DNA of 64,000 bases from Paramicrobacterium chengjingii (lineage in GTDB: Bacteria; Actinomycetota; Actinomycetes; Actinomycetales; Microbacteriaceae), in the NCBI RefSeq assembly GCF_011751765.2, contig NZ_CP061169.1, positions 1,116,001 to 1,180,000 of the forward strand, read 5' to 3'. The notes under the pieces are model-generated. The model had not been told where the DNA came from. It made no database searches and worked only from the letters and a program-made list of their open reading frames with translations. This document shows, piece after piece, positions 1-8,873 of the stretch (position 1 is its first letter; each line of letters begins with the position of its first letter). A program made the position numbers and the translations under genes.

Positions 1-314
1 GGAACAGCTGCGACGGCTCGTCGTGATTGGTCAGACAGCACAGCATGATGCGCTTCTTCGAGAATTGTCAGCGTGCGCTGCGCGTATGAGAGAAACGTGC
101 GGCCTTCCGAGGTCAGCTGCGATCCACGCGGCGTCCGGACGAAGAGCTGACAGCCGAGCTTTTCTTCGAGGCGCGTGATCCGCGTGCTCGCAGACGGCGT
201 CGCGATGAGAAGTTTTCGCGCTGCGCGCCCGAAGCTCCCGGAGCGGGCGATCTCGACGAAGACCGAGAGATCGAGAGTCTCCACGTTCTCGATACGACTC
301 GTGTCCATCGGCAT
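1..314 (-). CDS. LysR-family transcriptional regulator, N-terminal part (runs off the window)
   Basis: The minus strand reads a typical LysR N-terminus: a winged helix-turn-helix with the pattern DLSVFVEIARSGSFGRAARK, then TPSASTRITRLEEKLGCQLF and the wing FVRTPRGSQLTSEGRTFL. About 104 codons are present; the effector-binding domain lies beyond the left edge. Two in-frame ATGs occur two codons apart (314 and 308); the first has a purine-rich GAAGAAATGGA stretch ahead of it. The gene diverges from an amino-acid importer operon. LysR proteins usually control the divergent neighbour, so this is probably its regulator. The family call is firm, the ligand unknown. Confidence 0.88.
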   Translation of the reverse strand, partial: MPMDTSRIENVETLDLSVFVEIARSGSFGRAARKLLIATPSASTRITRLEEKLGCQLFVRTPRGSQLTSEGRTFLSYAQRTLTILEEAHHAVLSDQSRRAVAAV

Positions 315-356
315 ATGTCGTCCATTTCTTCTGTGCTCTTAGCCTGGTGCTAACAC

Positions 357-378
357 AGACCTTAGTCAAGTGAGGTCT
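357..378. promoter_or_regulatory. Inverted repeat in the lysR / importer divergent region, candidate LysR operator
   Basis: AGACCT and AGGTCT form a perfect 6-bp inverted repeat separated by 10 nt, midway between the two divergent start codons. LysR proteins bind dyads of this size. That this is the binding site is inferred from position and symmetry only. Confidence 0.45.
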
Positions 379-440
379 AGTGCACTACCAGTTCGTTTGG
401 AACACTACTGAGGAACCCGTCACCGACAGAGGAGGAAACA

Positions 441-1346
441 GTGAAGTTCCCCAAGACCATCAGGCGTGGGGTGCTCGGAGTCGCCGTGGCATTCTCGGCC
501 GTGAGCCTGCTCGCCGCGTGCAACGCAGTCGTGCCCAATCCGGCAGACGCCGCCGATCAGAATTCGAGCTCCGGCGCGACAGGCCTGCCAGATCGCATTG
601 TGGACGCCGGGCAGATCGTCATTGCCACAGGAGAAAATACAGTCCCCACTCACTTCCTCAAGGACGGTGAGCTCGTCGGATTCAACATCGACATTGCCGA
701 GGCCCTGGAGAAGGAGCTGGGCGTCACAGTGAAGCTCGTCGTCGTTCCGTTCGACAGCTTGCTCGGTGGAATCGCTGCGGGCCGCTATGACGCTGGGTTG
801 TACAACGTCAGCGACCGGGCAGATCGTCGCGAAGTCGTTGATTTCATCGATTATGCGAACTCCGGCTCGGTTGTCGTGACGCGCAAGGGGGAAGCAAACG
901 GCATCGGAACCAGCGTCGATTCTCTCTGCGGGCACACGATCGGAGTAAACGGTGGGGGAAATGAATTTTCGATACTCGACAATCAGAAGGATGCCTGCGC
1001 CGATAGCGGGACAGAGCCGTACGTCTTGGAGACATTTCAGGACGACGGGGCGACTCGTCAAGCGCTCCTGAGCGGACGGATCGAAGCCATCGTCGACGGG
1101 ATGACCGCCACTCCATACATGGTTTCACAGCACGATGACGAGATGGAGCTGATCGGAAAGCTCGAGGGAGACAGCGCGCCACTTGGCATGCCTGTGGCGA
1201 AAGACCAGCCGCAGCTCGTGAACGCGCTCAAAGCGGCTTGGGAAGGACTTCTTGAGAGCGGTGCCTACAGCGAAATCGCCGAGAAGTGGTCTGAAGACGC
1301 GCTCGTCCCCGATGAGATCACGATCAACGATGGGAAGGGACTATGA
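441..1346 (+). CDS. Polar amino-acid ABC transporter substrate-binding lipoprotein
   Basis: 301-aa family-3 extracellular solute-binding protein. The N-terminus has a charged stretch, a hydrophobic segment and a lipobox LLAAC with the acylated Cys at residue 27, so it should be anchored to the outer face of the membrane. Family hallmarks are GFNIDIAEALEKELGV and a GRYDAGLYNVSDRADRREVVDF block. The GTG start follows GAGGAGG by 5 nt. The stop overlaps the permease start (ATGA), so the two are translationally coupled. The adjacent C-S lyase hints at cystine or another sulfur amino acid as ligand, which is inference. Confidence 0.93.
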   Translation: MKFPKTIRRGVLGVAVAFSAVSLLAACNAVVPNPADAADQNSSSGATGLPDRIVDAGQIVIATGENTVPTHFLKDGELVGFNIDIAEALEKELGVTVKLVVVPFDSLLGGIAAGRYDAGLYNVSDRADRREVVDFIDYANSGSVVVTRKGEANGIGTSVDSLCGHTIGVNGGGNEFSILDNQKDACADSGTEPYVLETFQDDGATRQALLSGRIEAIVDGMTATPYMVSQHDDEMELIGKLEGDSAPLGMPVAKDQPQLVNALKAAWEGLLESGAYSEIAEKWSEDALVPDEITINDGKGL

Positions 1347-2296
1347 CCACCAACCTCGCCGTGCCAGCGCGGGCGAGGCGGAATGAAGCCGCCCCGCTTC
1401 CGCCCATCAAGGCGAAGAGCCGCATCAGCTGGAGCCGGATCCTGACACTCGTGATCCTCCTTTGGGTTGTGATTGCATTTGTGGTCGGAGCGGCGACAAA
1501 TGAGCGCCTGGATTGGGGCGCCGTCGGCACCTATCTCTTCGATCCGAGAATCCTCCAGGGGCTTCAGACTACGCTTGTTCTGACAGCCGTCTCCATGGCA
1601 ATCGCCACAGTGCTCGGTGTCGTCCTGGCGCTCATGGCCCTTACGCGAGACCCGGCGCCTCGAGCGTTCGCCCGCACGTACATCACGATCTTTCGCAGCA
1701 TCCCTCCGATGGTGCAGCTGCTGTTCTGGTACTTCCTCGCCGCAATCCTTCCGACGATCACAATCGGAATTCCCTTTGGGCCAGATCTTGTCACCTTCGA
1801 CACCAACCTGCTGATCACCCAGTTCGCGGCGGCTCTGCTCGGCTTGAGCCTGGGCGAGGCAGCATTTCTCGCGGAGTACATCCGAGGAGGGATCCTCTCG
1901 GTTCCTCGCGGTCAGAGTGAAGCGGCTGCCGCCTGCGGACTCACACCGGCAAAGACGTTCTTCAGAGTGGTGTTCCCGCAGGCGATTCGCGTGATCCTGC
2001 CGGCGTACGGAAATTCACTGATCAGCCAAGTGAAGAACACGGCGATGGTTTTCGTCATCGGTGCTGGCGACCTCATGACGGAAGCACAGTTGATTTACTC
2101 GCAGAACTTCCAGCAGATACCTCTCCTGATCGTCGTGAGCATCTGGTACCTCGTGATCGTCGTCATTCTCACGCAGGTGCAGCGACGAATCGAGAACCAC
2201 TATTCGCGTGGTTACACCCGGCGCACGGAGAAGAGCTCCGCTCGTCGGCAGCCGCTAATCGCTGACTCGGATCAACCCCACGAGGTGACGTCATGA
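1343..2296 (+). CDS. Polar amino-acid ABC transporter permease (HisM/GlnP family)
   Basis: 317-aa inner-membrane permease with a hydrophobic segment near residues 32-52 and a BPD_transp_1 domain over roughly residues 75-285. The coupling-helix (EAA-type) region reads SVPRGQSEAAAACGLTPAKTFFRVVFPQAIRVILPAYGN in outline and is strongly conserved for the amino-acid subfamily. It overlaps the binding-protein gene upstream and the ATPase gene downstream by 4 nt each, giving a single coupled operon. Only one permease gene is present, so a homodimeric channel is likely. Confidence 0.93.
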   Translation: MTTNLAVPARARRNEAAPLPPIKAKSRISWSRILTLVILLWVVIAFVVGAATNERLDWGAVGTYLFDPRILQGLQTTLVLTAVSMAIATVLGVVLALMALTRDPAPRAFARTYITIFRSIPPMVQLLFWYFLAAILPTITIGIPFGPDLVTFDTNLLITQFAAALLGLSLGEAAFLAEYIRGGILSVPRGQSEAAAACGLTPAKTFFRVVFPQAIRVILPAYGNSLISQVKNTAMVFVIGAGDLMTEAQLIYSQNFQQIPLLIVVSIWYLVIVVILTQVQRRIENHYSRGYTRRTEKSSARRQPLIADSDQPHEVTS

Positions 2297-3114
2297 CCGC
2301 TACACAGCCCACGCTCGCCGAGACGAGCGAATCGGATCCCATCATTCACGCCCGCGACGTTCGCAAGTCGTATGGCCATGTCGAGGCCCTGCGCGGAGTT
2401 TCCCTCCAGGTTAAGCGTGGGGAGGTCGTCGCCCTGATCGGCCCGTCGGGCTCGGGAAAGAGCACGCTTCTTCGGTGCATCAACCATCTCGAGACTCCCA
2501 CCGGGGGAGTCGTTCAGGTAGCGGGTCACGTTATGGGGTATACGACCAAGCGCGGGTATCTGCGCGAATGCAATCAGCGCACCCTCGCTCGCCAGCGACG
2601 ATCGACGGGAATGGTCTTTCAGCATTTCGACCTGTTCGCTCATCGCACGGCGCTAGAGAACGTGATGGAGGGGCCGACGAGCGGGCTGGGCGAGACTCGG
2701 GCAGCGGCCCGCGCTCGCGCCCACGAGCTTCTAGCGCTGGTCGGCCTGGCGGAGAAAGCCGGAGCGTATCCATCCGAGCTGTCGGGAGGGCAGCAGCAGC
2801 GCGTCGCAATCGCGCGTGCGCTCTCCACACGGCCTGACGTTCTGCTTCTCGATGAGCCGACATCCGCTCTCGATCCCGAGCTTGTTGGTGAAGTTCTCGA
2901 TGTCGTCACGGATCTCGCTCGCCAGGGCGTGACCATGGTGGTCGCAACGCACGAGATCACCTTTGCCGAAGATGTCGCGACGACCGTCTACTTCATGGAG
3001 AAGGGATCGGTCGTCGAGTCGGGGAGTCCCCGTGAGGTGATCCGGAACCCCGTGGAAGCGCGCACAGCGCAGTTTCTCACCCACATCAGCGCGGCTCGAA
3101 CGGCAACGACCTGA
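2293..3114 (+). CDS. Polar amino-acid ABC transporter ATP-binding protein
   Basis: 273-aa cytoplasmic ATPase. Walker A is GPSGSGKST near residues 50-58, the signature is LSGGQQQRVAIARAL, and Walker B is VLLLDEPTSALDPE, followed by the switch His in ATHEITF. Length and motifs match the GlnQ/HisP subfamily. It completes the three-gene importer and starts inside the last codons of the permease gene. Confidence 0.95.
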   Translation: MTATQPTLAETSESDPIIHARDVRKSYGHVEALRGVSLQVKRGEVVALIGPSGSGKSTLLRCINHLETPTGGVVQVAGHVMGYTTKRGYLRECNQRTLARQRRSTGMVFQHFDLFAHRTALENVMEGPTSGLGETRAAARARAHELLALVGLAEKAGAYPSELSGGQQQRVAIARALSTRPDVLLLDEPTSALDPELVGEVLDVVTDLARQGVTMVVATHEITFAEDVATTVYFMEKGSVVESGSPREVIRNPVEARTAQFLTHISAARTATT

Positions 3115-3167
3115 CTCGGCACCGTTTCGGCGGCGCCACGCATTCATCGACATGAGAAAAGGAAGAA

Positions 3168-4361
3168 ATGAAGATCAGCGACTGGACCATTGACGACTCG
3201 CGGGCGCGGGGCTGCAAGCGATGGGGAGTGTATCCGTCCTCGACGATCGATCTTACGGTTGCCGAAATGGATTTCCCCGTCGCTGATCCGATCCTGAACG
3301 CGGTGCAGGATGCTGTCGGCAGGCAGGCCTTTGGCTATCCAATTCCGGACGCAGACAGCACGCTGCCTGCCGTGGCCAGCCGATGGCTCGGCGCGCAGGG
3401 GGTGTCCGTCCCTCCCCAGCAGGTTCGGCTGATCTCCGACATCATCAAGGGGCTCACGAACGCGATCCGGTACTTCACCGCTCCGGGGACCCCGGTTGCT
3501 GTGATCACCCCGACGTACAGTCGGTTTCTCGATGCGGTCACTGCGGCCGAGAGGCTGATCTACCAGGTGCCCATGACGAGGACGACGGATCGCTATGAGC
3601 TTGACCTCGATGCGCTCGAGAATGCGTTCAAGAACGGCTCGGGTTCGCTGATCCTCTGCAATCCCGTGAATCCGACAGGGCATGTCTTCACACGCTCGGA
3701 GCTGACGGCGATCAGCCATCTCGCTGAACGGTATCGGGTACGGGTCTTTGCCGACGAGGTGCACGCCCCGATTCGCTATGGTCGAGAGTTCATTCCCTAC
3801 TCGAGCGTCGGGTCGCGTGCGGCGGAACACAGCATCACGTTCACAAGTGCCAGCAAAGCATGGAATATTCCGGGTCTTCGATGCGCGTTCATCGCCTTCA
3901 CGAACGAAGCGGACAACCGCACGTGGGAGCGGATACCGCGCGCGGCTAAGGGAGGGATCTCGCCCCTGGGAATGGTCGCGACCGAGGCCGCACTGACGTC
4001 AGGTGGTCCGTGGCTCACCGAGGCGATCGAGGTTCTCCGCGGAAACCGGGACGCCATGGTGGACGCTCTCGGCGAAAGTGGACTGGGTCACATCATGATC
4101 CCGCCGGACGCCACCTATCTCGCTTGGCTCGATCTGCGTGAGTTCGAGCTTGCCGACGCTGCAGAGTATCTGCGCGACGTGGCAGCTGTCGCCACGACTC
4201 CGGGAGGCGAGCACGGAGCAGCTGAGAGCGGGTTCGTGCGTGTCAATTTTGCGACACCGCGGGACGTCCTTCTCGAGGCCGTCGATCGGATGACGTCGGC
4301 GCTTCGTGCCACGCGTCCACGAGGCACGATTCTCAGTGAGTACGAGGTGGCGTCACACTGA
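3168..4361 (+). CDS. MalY/PatB-type pyridoxal-phosphate C-S lyase (aminotransferase fold)
   Basis: 397-aa fold-type I PLP enzyme. The PLP lysine is Lys230 in the motif SASKAWNIPGLRCAF, and the NPVNPTGHVF and FADEVHAPIRY motifs are those of MalY/PatB cystathionine beta-lyases. Family members cleave the C-S bond of cystathionine, cystine or S-alkylcysteines to pyruvate, ammonia and a thiol. A good GGAAGAA ribosome site precedes the ATG. It lies 53 nt after the importer ATPase gene in the same direction, so import followed by C-S cleavage is a reasonable inference. A plain aminotransferase role cannot be excluded. Confidence 0.85.
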   Translation: MKISDWTIDDSRARGCKRWGVYPSSTIDLTVAEMDFPVADPILNAVQDAVGRQAFGYPIPDADSTLPAVASRWLGAQGVSVPPQQVRLISDIIKGLTNAIRYFTAPGTPVAVITPTYSRFLDAVTAAERLIYQVPMTRTTDRYELDLDALENAFKNGSGSLILCNPVNPTGHVFTRSELTAISHLAERYRVRVFADEVHAPIRYGREFIPYSSVGSRAAEHSITFTSASKAWNIPGLRCAFIAFTNEADNRTWERIPRAAKGGISPLGMVATEAALTSGGPWLTEAIEVLRGNRDAMVDALGESGLGHIMIPPDATYLAWLDLREFELADAAEYLRDVAAVATTPGGEHGAAESGFVRVNFATPRDVLLEAVDRMTSALRATRPRGTILSEYEVASH

Positions 4362-4369
4362 CACATGAC

Positions 4370-4402
4370 AAAAGCCCCGCGGATTAGATCCGCGGGGCTT
4401 TT
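4370..4402. terminator. Bidirectional intrinsic terminator
   Basis: A perfect 15-bp stem (left arm AAAAGCCCCGCGGAT) closes on a 3-nt loop, giving a U-run on either strand. It sits between two convergent genes, the C-S lyase and 6-phosphogluconate dehydrogenase, and can end both transcripts. Confidence 0.93.
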
Positions 4403-4420
4403 CTTGTCACCCGATGGTGC

Positions 4421-5872
4421 TCAGTGCGTGTCTTCGGCGTTCACCTCACTGCGGTCACCCGACCACAGCGTGTGGAATGTGCCCTCTTTGTCGACGCGCT
4501 TGTACGTGTGCGCACCGAAGAAGTCACGCTGACCCTGCACGAGCGCAGCGGGCAGACGGTCAGCGCGCAGCCCGTCGTAGTACGACAGCGACGACGAGAA
4601 CGCAGGAGCCGGGATGCCCGACTGGGCAGCACCCGCGACGATGCGCCGCCATGAGTCCTGCGCCGCAGATACGATCTCAGTGAAGAACGGCGCGGTGACG
4701 AGAGCGACAAGGTCGGGGTTCTCGTCGTACGCCTCCGTGATGCGGTTCAAGAAGCGCGCGCGGATGATGCAGCCACCACGCCAGATCTTCGCGATGTCGC
4801 CCTTCTTGATGTCCCATCCGTACTGCTCAGCACCGGCGACGATCTCGTCGAAGCCCTGCGAGTAGGCGATGATCTTCGACGCATAGAGCGCCTGACGCAC
4901 GTCTTCGATGAACGCGTCTGTATCCTTCACGTGCCACGTGGACGACGGACCAGGAAGTGTGGATGCCGCGGCACGCTGAGCCGGCTTCGACGACAGTGAG
5001 CGGGCGAAGACTGCTTCGGCGATGCCCGATACCGGGATGCCGAGATCAAGTGCCGTCTGCACGGTCCAGGCTCCTGTGCCCTTGGCGCCGGCCTGGTCGA
5101 GGATGACGTCGATGAGGGGCTTATCGGTGCTGGCGTCGACCTGGCGCAGCACCTCCGCGGTGATTTCGATGAGGTACGACTCGAGCTCGCCCGTGTTCCA
5201 CTCGGCGAAGATGTCGGCGATTTCCGCCGGGGTCTTGCCCGTGCCGCGACGGATGAGGTCGTAGGCTTCGGCGATCAGCTGCATATCGGCATATTCAATG
5301 CCGTTGTGAACCATCTTCACGAAGTGACCTGCGCCGTCAGTTCCGACGTGCGTGACACACGGCTCACCCTCGGCGACAGCAGCGATCGACTTCAGGATCG
5401 GCCCAAGCGTCTCCCAGGCCTCGGCTGAACCGCCCGGCATGATGCTCGGTCCGAGAAGCGCACCCTCTTCGCCTCCGGAGATGCCGGCGCCGACGAAATT
5501 GATGCCCGTCTCGCGCACGGCCTTCTCGCGGCGGATCGTGTCCGTGAACAGTGCGTTGCCGCCGTCGACGATGATGTCGCCCGGCTCAAAGTGCTCGGTG
5601 AGCTGATTGATGACAGCATCCGTGCCTGCACCCGCCTTAACCATGATGATTGCGGTGCGGGGAGACGACAGCGACGCGACGAAGTCCTCGATCGACTCGG
5701 ACGCGATGAAACCGGCATCCGGAAATTCCGAGGTCACCGCGCGGGTCTTCTCGGGGGAGCGGTTGTAGATTGCGACGGAATTGCCTTCGCGGCTAGCGAG
5801 GTTGCGGGCCAGATTGGAGCCCATCACCGCCATTCCGATGACGCCGATGTTGGCTTGTGCGGTATCCGCCAT
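4421..5872 (-). CDS. gnd: 6-phosphogluconate dehydrogenase (decarboxylating)
   Basis: 483-aa oxidative pentose-phosphate enzyme converting 6-phosphogluconate to ribulose 5-phosphate and CO2. It shows the Rossmann start ANIGVIGMAVMGSNLARNLA, the family motif VGAGISGGEEGALLGPSIMPGG, KMVHNGIEYADMQLI, and the C-terminal SSLSYYDGLRADRLPAALVQ region. An ATG 48 nt downstream of the longest possible start is chosen because GAGGAG lies 3-8 nt before it. It lies beyond the hexuronate operon on the same strand with a 149-nt gap, so it may have its own promoter. With the gluconokinase further right it would form a gluconate shunt. Confidence 0.96.
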   Translation of the reverse strand: MADTAQANIGVIGMAVMGSNLARNLASREGNSVAIYNRSPEKTRAVTSEFPDAGFIASESIEDFVASLSSPRTAIIMVKAGAGTDAVINQLTEHFEPGDIIVDGGNALFTDTIRREKAVRETGINFVGAGISGGEEGALLGPSIMPGGSAEAWETLGPILKSIAAVAEGEPCVTHVGTDGAGHFVKMVHNGIEYADMQLIAEAYDLIRRGTGKTPAEIADIFAEWNTGELESYLIEITAEVLRQVDASTDKPLIDVILDQAGAKGTGAWTVQTALDLGIPVSGIAEAVFARSLSSKPAQRAAASTLPGPSSTWHVKDTDAFIEDVRQALYASKIIAYSQGFDEIVAGAEQYGWDIKKGDIAKIWRGGCIIRARFLNRITEAYDENPDLVALVTAPFFTEIVSAAQDSWRRIVAGAAQSGIPAPAFSSSLSYYDGLRADRLPAALVQGQRDFFGAHTYKRVDKEGTFHTLWSGDRSEVNAEDTH

Positions 5873-6021
5873 GAGATCTCCTCGTTTTTCTGTGGGCGAA
5901 AGGGAAAGTCGTGAGTGCACGAGAGTGCGGCTGACGTGCTGGAGTCGTGCGACGCTGGAGAATCCACAGTCAACGCTAGCAAACAGCCTCAGCCGCCGTG
6001 TTCACATGACGGGGGAGAACA

Positions 6022-7407
6022 TCAGACCGCAGCGTGCGTGCTGACCGAATGAACGTGCTCTTTTGCCCGGGTCACGGCAGCGACAACGTCATCGTTTCGT
6101 GCGAGATCGCCGTCGACGACGGCGAGAAGCGCCCTCACAGGGTCCGGTGAGCGACGAGCCCTGACAATGTCGGCGGCGTTGGCGTCGTGAATGTCCAGAC
6201 CGTCCAACTGAAGTGCAACCCACGCGGCGATCGCACGAATGGATGCTGCGCCCGAACGCCCTGCTGCGCGCTCCGCCGTGATCACCGGCGCAACCCGCAC
6301 TCCGAGCTTCGTTGAGCCCTCCAAGCCAATCTGTGCAAGGTGGTGCGCGATGCGCGCGTTGTCGAAGCGCTCCTCGAGCTGCGCTCGGTAGGAGTCAAGA
6401 TCGAGCGATGCCGGCAGATGACGCACATCCTCGTCCCAGAGCTCACGCACCCACGCGCGACACTCGGAGTCGGCCATCGCATCGGCAACCGTACGGTGAC
6501 CGCGAAGCAGTCCTGTGTATGCGAGAAGGCTGTGCGCCCCGTTGAGCAGCCACAGCTTGCGGCGTTCGAACGGTTCGATGTCGTCGACGAATCGCGCCCC
6601 TGCGGTCTCCCAAGCGGGGCGCCCCGCGGGAAATTCGCCGCTGAGCACCCAGTCCGAGAACGGCTCCGTGACGACGGGGCAGGCGTCGCGCCAGCCGGTC
6701 AGCTGTTCAGCTGTCTGTCGGTCAGCATCCGTGGTTCTCGGTGTGATGCGATCGACGGACGTCGAGACGAATGAGACGTGTGCGGCGATCCAGGCGTGCA
6801 ACGTGGCGTCAACGTGCTCGGCGAGCCCGAGGGTGCCCGCGCGAACGAGTGCTCCGTTGTCGGGGATGTTGTCACACGACACGACGGCGATGCCACCAGC
6901 ATCCGCTGCCTTGCGTGCGGCGAGACCGCTGACGAGCCGGCCGAGAACGGACTCCGGATCGCCTCCAGAACGGAGAGCGTCGATATCGCGGGTGACCGCC
7001 GGGTCGTCGAGATTTGGCGAGCCGTCCGCGCCGACGCGGTATGCCGTCTCGGTGACCGTGAGTGTGACGATGGCTGTCTTGGGCGCTGCGAGCAGTTCGC
7101 GGAGCCGGTCAAGGTTGGCGCCGTCGTGCGCCTCGACGATGCTGGGCATGACCTCAGCGCTATCGCCGTCTGCGGCGCGCTCGATGAGGGTGTAGACGCC
7201 GCCCTGTGCGGTGAGCTCTTCAGCAGCCCGAGGGCTACGCCCCGTAAATGCCGCGATGCCCCACTGCGAAGCGTCGGCGGCGCGCGCCGTGTACCAGGCC
7301 TGGTGTGCTCGGTGGAACGCACCGAGGCCGATGTGCACAATGCGTGGTGGTGCCGCGAACTCTGCGCCGAACGCCGCCTCGCGGGTCAGGGGAGTGGATG
7401 CCGTCAT
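6022..7407 (-). CDS. uxuB: Fructuronate reductase / mannitol dehydrogenase family oxidoreductase
   Basis: 461-aa polyol-type NAD-dependent dehydrogenase with N-terminal IVHIGLGAFHRAHQAWY, the family signature for this group. The C-terminal domain contains KLWLLNGAHSLLAYTGLLRG with the catalytic Lys. The reaction expected is D-fructuronate to D-mannonate. Its start overlaps the stop of the glucuronate isomerase gene (ATGA), and a ManD dehydratase gene occurs further right, which together favour fructuronate over tagaturonate or mannitol as substrate. Confidence 0.88.
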   Translation of the reverse strand: MTASTPLTREAAFGAEFAAPPRIVHIGLGAFHRAHQAWYTARAADASQWGIAAFTGRSPRAAEELTAQGGVYTLIERAADGDSAEVMPSIVEAHDGANLDRLRELLAAPKTAIVTLTVTETAYRVGADGSPNLDDPAVTRDIDALRSGGDPESVLGRLVSGLAARKAADAGGIAVVSCDNIPDNGALVRAGTLGLAEHVDATLHAWIAAHVSFVSTSVDRITPRTTDADRQTAEQLTGWRDACPVVTEPFSDWVLSGEFPAGRPAWETAGARFVDDIEPFERRKLWLLNGAHSLLAYTGLLRGHRTVADAMADSECRAWVRELWDEDVRHLPASLDLDSYRAQLEERFDNARIAHHLAQIGLEGSTKLGVRVAPVITAERAAGRSGAASIRAIAAWVALQLDGLDIHDANAADIVRARRSPDPVRALLAVVDGDLARNDDVVAAVTRAKEHVHSVSTHAAV

Positions 7408-8816
7408 AGCTTGAATACCTTTCGGGGGAGTGAGTCGACGAGGTCGATGGCGATCTTCTGTGCCATCGGCTCGTCGAGGCGTCCTTCAGCAACCAGGCGG
7501 GCGAGAAACGCGGAGTCGAGGCGGCGTGCCATGTCGTGACGTGCCGGAATGGAGAGGAACGCGCGTGTGTCGTCGATGAATCCGGAGCTGCGGTAGAAGC
7601 CAGCGGTCTCGGTGACGGCCGAGCGAAAGCGCTGCACGGCGTCTGGCGCGTCAAGAAACCACCAGGGCGCCCCGATGTACAGGCTCTGGTAGAAGCCGGC
7701 GAGCGGCGCGATCTCGCGCGAGTACGAGGTCTCGTCGACGCTGAAGAGCACGAGGTGGAAGTCGGGAATGTTGCCGTAGCGCTGTAGAAGCGGCCGAAGG
7801 TTCTCGACGTACTCAGTGCGCACGGGGACGTCGTGGCCGGTGTCGGGGCCGAACCTCTCGAACGTCGGCGTGCTGTGATTGCGTGCAACGCCGGGATGCA
7901 CTGTCATCACGAGGCCGTCTTCGACGGACATTCGGGCGGACTCGAGCAGCATGTGCCCCTGGAACACGGCGGCCTCGGCATCACTCAGCTTGCCGCGCAC
8001 GGCGCGCGCATACAGCGACGCGGCCTCGTCACGGTCGAGGTCGACGGTGAGCGGCTGCAACACCCCGTGATCGGCTGAGAATGCTCCATGCTCGACAAAG
8101 TGTCGGCGACGTTGTTCAAGAGCTGAGACATAACCGGCGTAGTCGTCGGCGGCGGTTCCGTTCCACGCGGCGAGTCGCTCGATGTTGCTGATAAACGCGG
8201 GACTTGCTGGATTTAGGTACGCGTCGGGGCGGAACGTCGGCGTGACACGGCCTGTGAACAACGGGTCGGCCGCGAGAGCATCGTGCGCCGCGAGGTCGTC
8301 GAGCGGGTCATCCGTCGTCGCGAGCACCTCGATGCCGAAGTCGGCGAACAGCGCACGGGGGCGGAAGCTGGGGAGCTTCAGCACCTCAGAAATCATGTCG
8401 TAGAGGCGGTCGGCGTTCGAGGCATCCGGCTGCTCGGTGATGCCGAACAGCTCGGTGAACTCATGGCGAAACCAATAACCGGATGCTGTTCCTGCGAACA
8501 GGTGCCAGTTGGCGCAGAAGTTTCGCCACGCCTCTCGCGGCTCCGCTGTCGGTGCGGCACCCGAGCGATCAGGAACACCCAGCTCGTTGAGGTGGATGCC
8601 CGAGGCGTGAAGCAGACGCGTCACATAATGGTCGTAGCGCAGCAGGAGGTCGGCCGGGTTGGGAAACGGCTCGTCGTCGAGCAGCATCCGCGGGTCGACG
8701 TGGCCGTGCGGTGAGATGATCGGCAGTTCGGCGACGCTCGCGTAGAGCCCTCGAGCGATCTCGCGGGTTCGCGGGTCGACAGGAAACAGGCGGTCAGGGT
8801 CGGAGTTCAGCTCCAT
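7404..8816 (-). CDS. uxaC: Glucuronate isomerase
   Basis: 470-aa uronate isomerase, the usual length for the family. The metal-binding motif SPHGHVDP places His37 and His39 near the N-terminus, and DADRLYDMISEVLKLPSFRPRALF and VLFSVDETSYSREIAPLAGFYQSLYIGAPWWFLD are characteristic. It converts D-glucuronate to D-fructuronate (or galacturonate to tagaturonate). GAGGA precedes the ATG at good spacing. It lies 57 nt behind the GH3 gene and is coupled to the reductase gene, forming a three-gene operon. Confidence 0.95.
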   Translation of the reverse strand: MELNSDPDRLFPVDPRTREIARGLYASVAELPIISPHGHVDPRMLLDDEPFPNPADLLLRYDHYVTRLLHASGIHLNELGVPDRSGAAPTAEPREAWRNFCANWHLFAGTASGYWFRHEFTELFGITEQPDASNADRLYDMISEVLKLPSFRPRALFADFGIEVLATTDDPLDDLAAHDALAADPLFTGRVTPTFRPDAYLNPASPAFISNIERLAAWNGTAADDYAGYVSALEQRRRHFVEHGAFSADHGVLQPLTVDLDRDEAASLYARAVRGKLSDAEAAVFQGHMLLESARMSVEDGLVMTVHPGVARNHSTPTFERFGPDTGHDVPVRTEYVENLRPLLQRYGNIPDFHLVLFSVDETSYSREIAPLAGFYQSLYIGAPWWFLDAPDAVQRFRSAVTETAGFYRSSGFIDDTRAFLSIPARHDMARRLDSAFLARLVAEGRLDEPMAQKIAIDLVDSLPRKVFKL

Positions 8817-8873
8817 GTGTGCGTCCTCATTACGTCGATGTCACGTGTGTCGATTGACTGTGTATGGTGCCCG

